Below, one piece after another: positions 12,678 to 13,689 of a stretch of DNA of 13,689 nucleotides. The stretch's first letter is position 1; each line of letters begins with the position of its first letter. A program made the position numbers and the translations under genes. Source of the stretch: an uncultured Flavobacterium sp. (lineage in GTDB: Bacteria; Bacteroidota; Bacteroidia; Flavobacteriales; Flavobacteriaceae); assembly GCF_946479975.1 (NCBI RefSeq), contig NZ_CAMLIX010000139.1:1-13689 (forward strand), written 5' to 3'. A model generated the notes under the pieces. It saw only the letters and a program-made list of their open reading frames with translations, was not told the origin of the DNA and searched no databases.

Positions 12678-13631
12678 ATGGAATATTTAGATTTTGAGCT
12701 TCCAATTAAAGAACTTGAAGAACAGTTAGAAAAGTGCGTTATTATTGGAAAAGAATCTGACGTTGATGTAACGCCTACATGCAAAGAAATCAACAAGAAA
12801 TTAGAAGAAACCAAGAAAGATATATACAAAAACCTTACAGCTTGGCAGCGTGTACAATTGTCAAGGCACCCAAATAGACCTTATACTTTAGATTATATTA
12901 AAGCAATTTGTGGAGATACTTTTTTAGAACTTCATGGAGACAGAGGTTTTAAAGATGACAAAGCAATGGTTGGTGGTCTTGGTAAAGTAAACGGACAATC
13001 GTATATGATTATCGGGCAGCAAAAAGGTTACAATACTAAAACACGTCAATATCGTAATTTTGGTATGGCAAATCCTGAAGGATACCGTAAAGCTTTGCGT
13101 TTAATGAAAATGGCAGAAAAATTCGGAATTCCAGTATTAACTTTGGTAGATACTCCGGGAGCATATCCAGGACTTGAAGCAGAAGAAAGAGGACAAGGAG
13201 AAGCTATTGCAAGAAATATTTTCGAAATGGTTCGTCTAAAAGTGCCAATTATTACCATTATTGTTGGTGAAGGTGCTTCTGGTGGGGCTTTAGGAATTGG
13301 TGTTGGAGATAAAGTTTATATGTTAGAAAACACATGGTACTCTGTAATTTCTCCAGAATCTTGCTCTTCTATTTTATGGAAAAGCTGGGAGTATAAAGAG
13401 CGTGCAGCAGAAGCTTTGAAATTGACTTCTTCTGACATGAAAAAACAAAAATTAGTTGATGATGTGATTCCAGAACCACTTGGTGGAGCGCACTACGACC
13501 GTGAAACTACTTTTAAAACGGTTGCAGAATATATCACTAAAGGATATAATGAATTGAAAGACTTATCAACAGCTGATTTAATTGCCCAGAGAATGGACAA
13601 ATACAGTAATATGGGTGAGTACAAGGAGTAG
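12678..13631 (+). CDS. accA: Acetyl-CoA carboxylase carboxyltransferase subunit alpha
   Basis: Cytoplasmic subunit that, with AccD, moves the carboxyl group from carboxybiotin on AccB to acetyl-CoA, giving malonyl-CoA for fatty acid synthesis. The 317-residue length is typical. The N-terminal coiled helix ([15 protein letters not shown], then a Lys/Glu-rich stretch to residue 51) precedes [19 protein letters not shown] (56-74), [16 protein letters not shown] (85-100), [10 protein letters not shown] (156-165), [12 protein letters not shown] (197-208) and [15 protein letters not shown] (221-235). These glycine-rich segments form the oxyanion holes of the crotonase-like fold. No accD gene is visible in the window, as is usual when accA stands alone. 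It has its own promoter and a strong terminator about 15 bp after the stop. Confidence 0.96.
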   Translation: MEYLDFELPIKELEEQLEKCVIIGKESDVDVTPTCKEINKKLEETKKDIYKNLTAWQRVQLSRHPNRPYTLDYIKAICGDTFLELHGDRGFKDDKAMVGGLGKVNGQSYMIIGQQKGYNTKTRQYRNFGMANPEGYRKALRLMKMAEKFGIPVLTLVDTPGAYPGLEAEERGQGEAIARNIFEMVRLKVPIITIIVGEGASGGALGIGVGDKVYMLENTWYSVISPESCSSILWKSWEYKERAAEALKLTSSDMKKQKLVDDVIPEPLGGAHYDRETTFKTVAEYITKGYNELKDLSTADLIAQRMDKYSNMGEYKE

Positions 13632-13645
13632 ATTCATATAAAATG

Positions 13646-13684
13646 AAGAAAAATCCGAAGCCCTGCGGTTTCGGATTTTTTTTT
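13646..13684 (+). terminator. Intrinsic terminator of accA
   Basis: AAATCCGAAGCC (13651-13662) pairs with GGTTTCGGATTT (13667-13678) over 12 positions with one G-T pair, loop CTGC, and the T run continues to 13684. Confidence 0.9.
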
Positions 13685-13689
13685 GGTTA

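Noticed and set aside
13046..13258. Minus-strand open frame of 70 residues opposite accA
   Set aside because: It is antisense to the most conserved part of accA.

Overview
The window looks like chromosomal DNA from a Flavobacterium-type member of the Bacteroidota. It is strongly AT-rich and its start codons lack clear Shine-Dalgarno sequences. It has several -33/-7 promoters of the TTTG-N(17-23)-TAnnTTTG type, a split transketolase, lipoproteins with very short signal peptides, and gene neighbours and protein sequences typical of Flavobacteriaceae. No plasmid, phage, insertion sequence or CRISPR signature was seen.

Left part (1-2976): a partial tRNA-Lys (minus) lies divergent from shikimate kinase (aroK, plus). 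aroK converges with, and overlaps by 9 bp, a PyrR-like phosphoribosyltransferase (minus). An Hsp15-type S4 RNA-binding protein gene (minus) lies upstream of the phosphoribosyltransferase. Divergent from it is an FKBP-type prolyl isomerase lipoprotein with a calcium-repeat-like tail. A bidirectional terminator follows.

Transketolase operon (2994-4933, minus): the N-terminal (TPP-binding) subunit is transcribed first from a good promoter, then the C-terminal (pyrimidine-binding) subunit. An octamer repeat array sits in the gap between them.

Central accessory part (about 4877-8660): a 438-bp leader region with a perfect 13-bp inverted repeat precedes a translationally coupled pair, a polyprenyl-phosphate-type GT2 glycosyltransferase and a GT-C membrane glycosyltransferase. 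The pair probably builds a lipid-linked sugar and transfers it on the periplasmic side. An unclassified lipoprotein gene follows. Each unit ends in a strong terminator, and this part is visibly more AT-rich than the housekeeping flanks.

Right part (8672-13689): a very acidic 102-residue protein gene (minus); a structured non-coding RNA candidate with its own promoter; tgt (queuosine tRNA modification); an LptF/LptG-family permease; an EamA-family transporter; and accA with its own promoter and terminator. tgt, the permease and the transporter lie in the same direction and may be co-transcribed.

The three most interesting points are as follows. (1) Tgt has lost all three zinc-ligand cysteines while keeping its catalytic aspartates. 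(2) The RNA candidate at about 9103-9250 has nested helices and a matched promoter. (3) At least five short-period (exactly 7 or 8 bp) degenerate repeat arrays occupy gaps next to codirectional genes, one of them folding into a perfect 21-bp hairpin between tgt and the permease gene.
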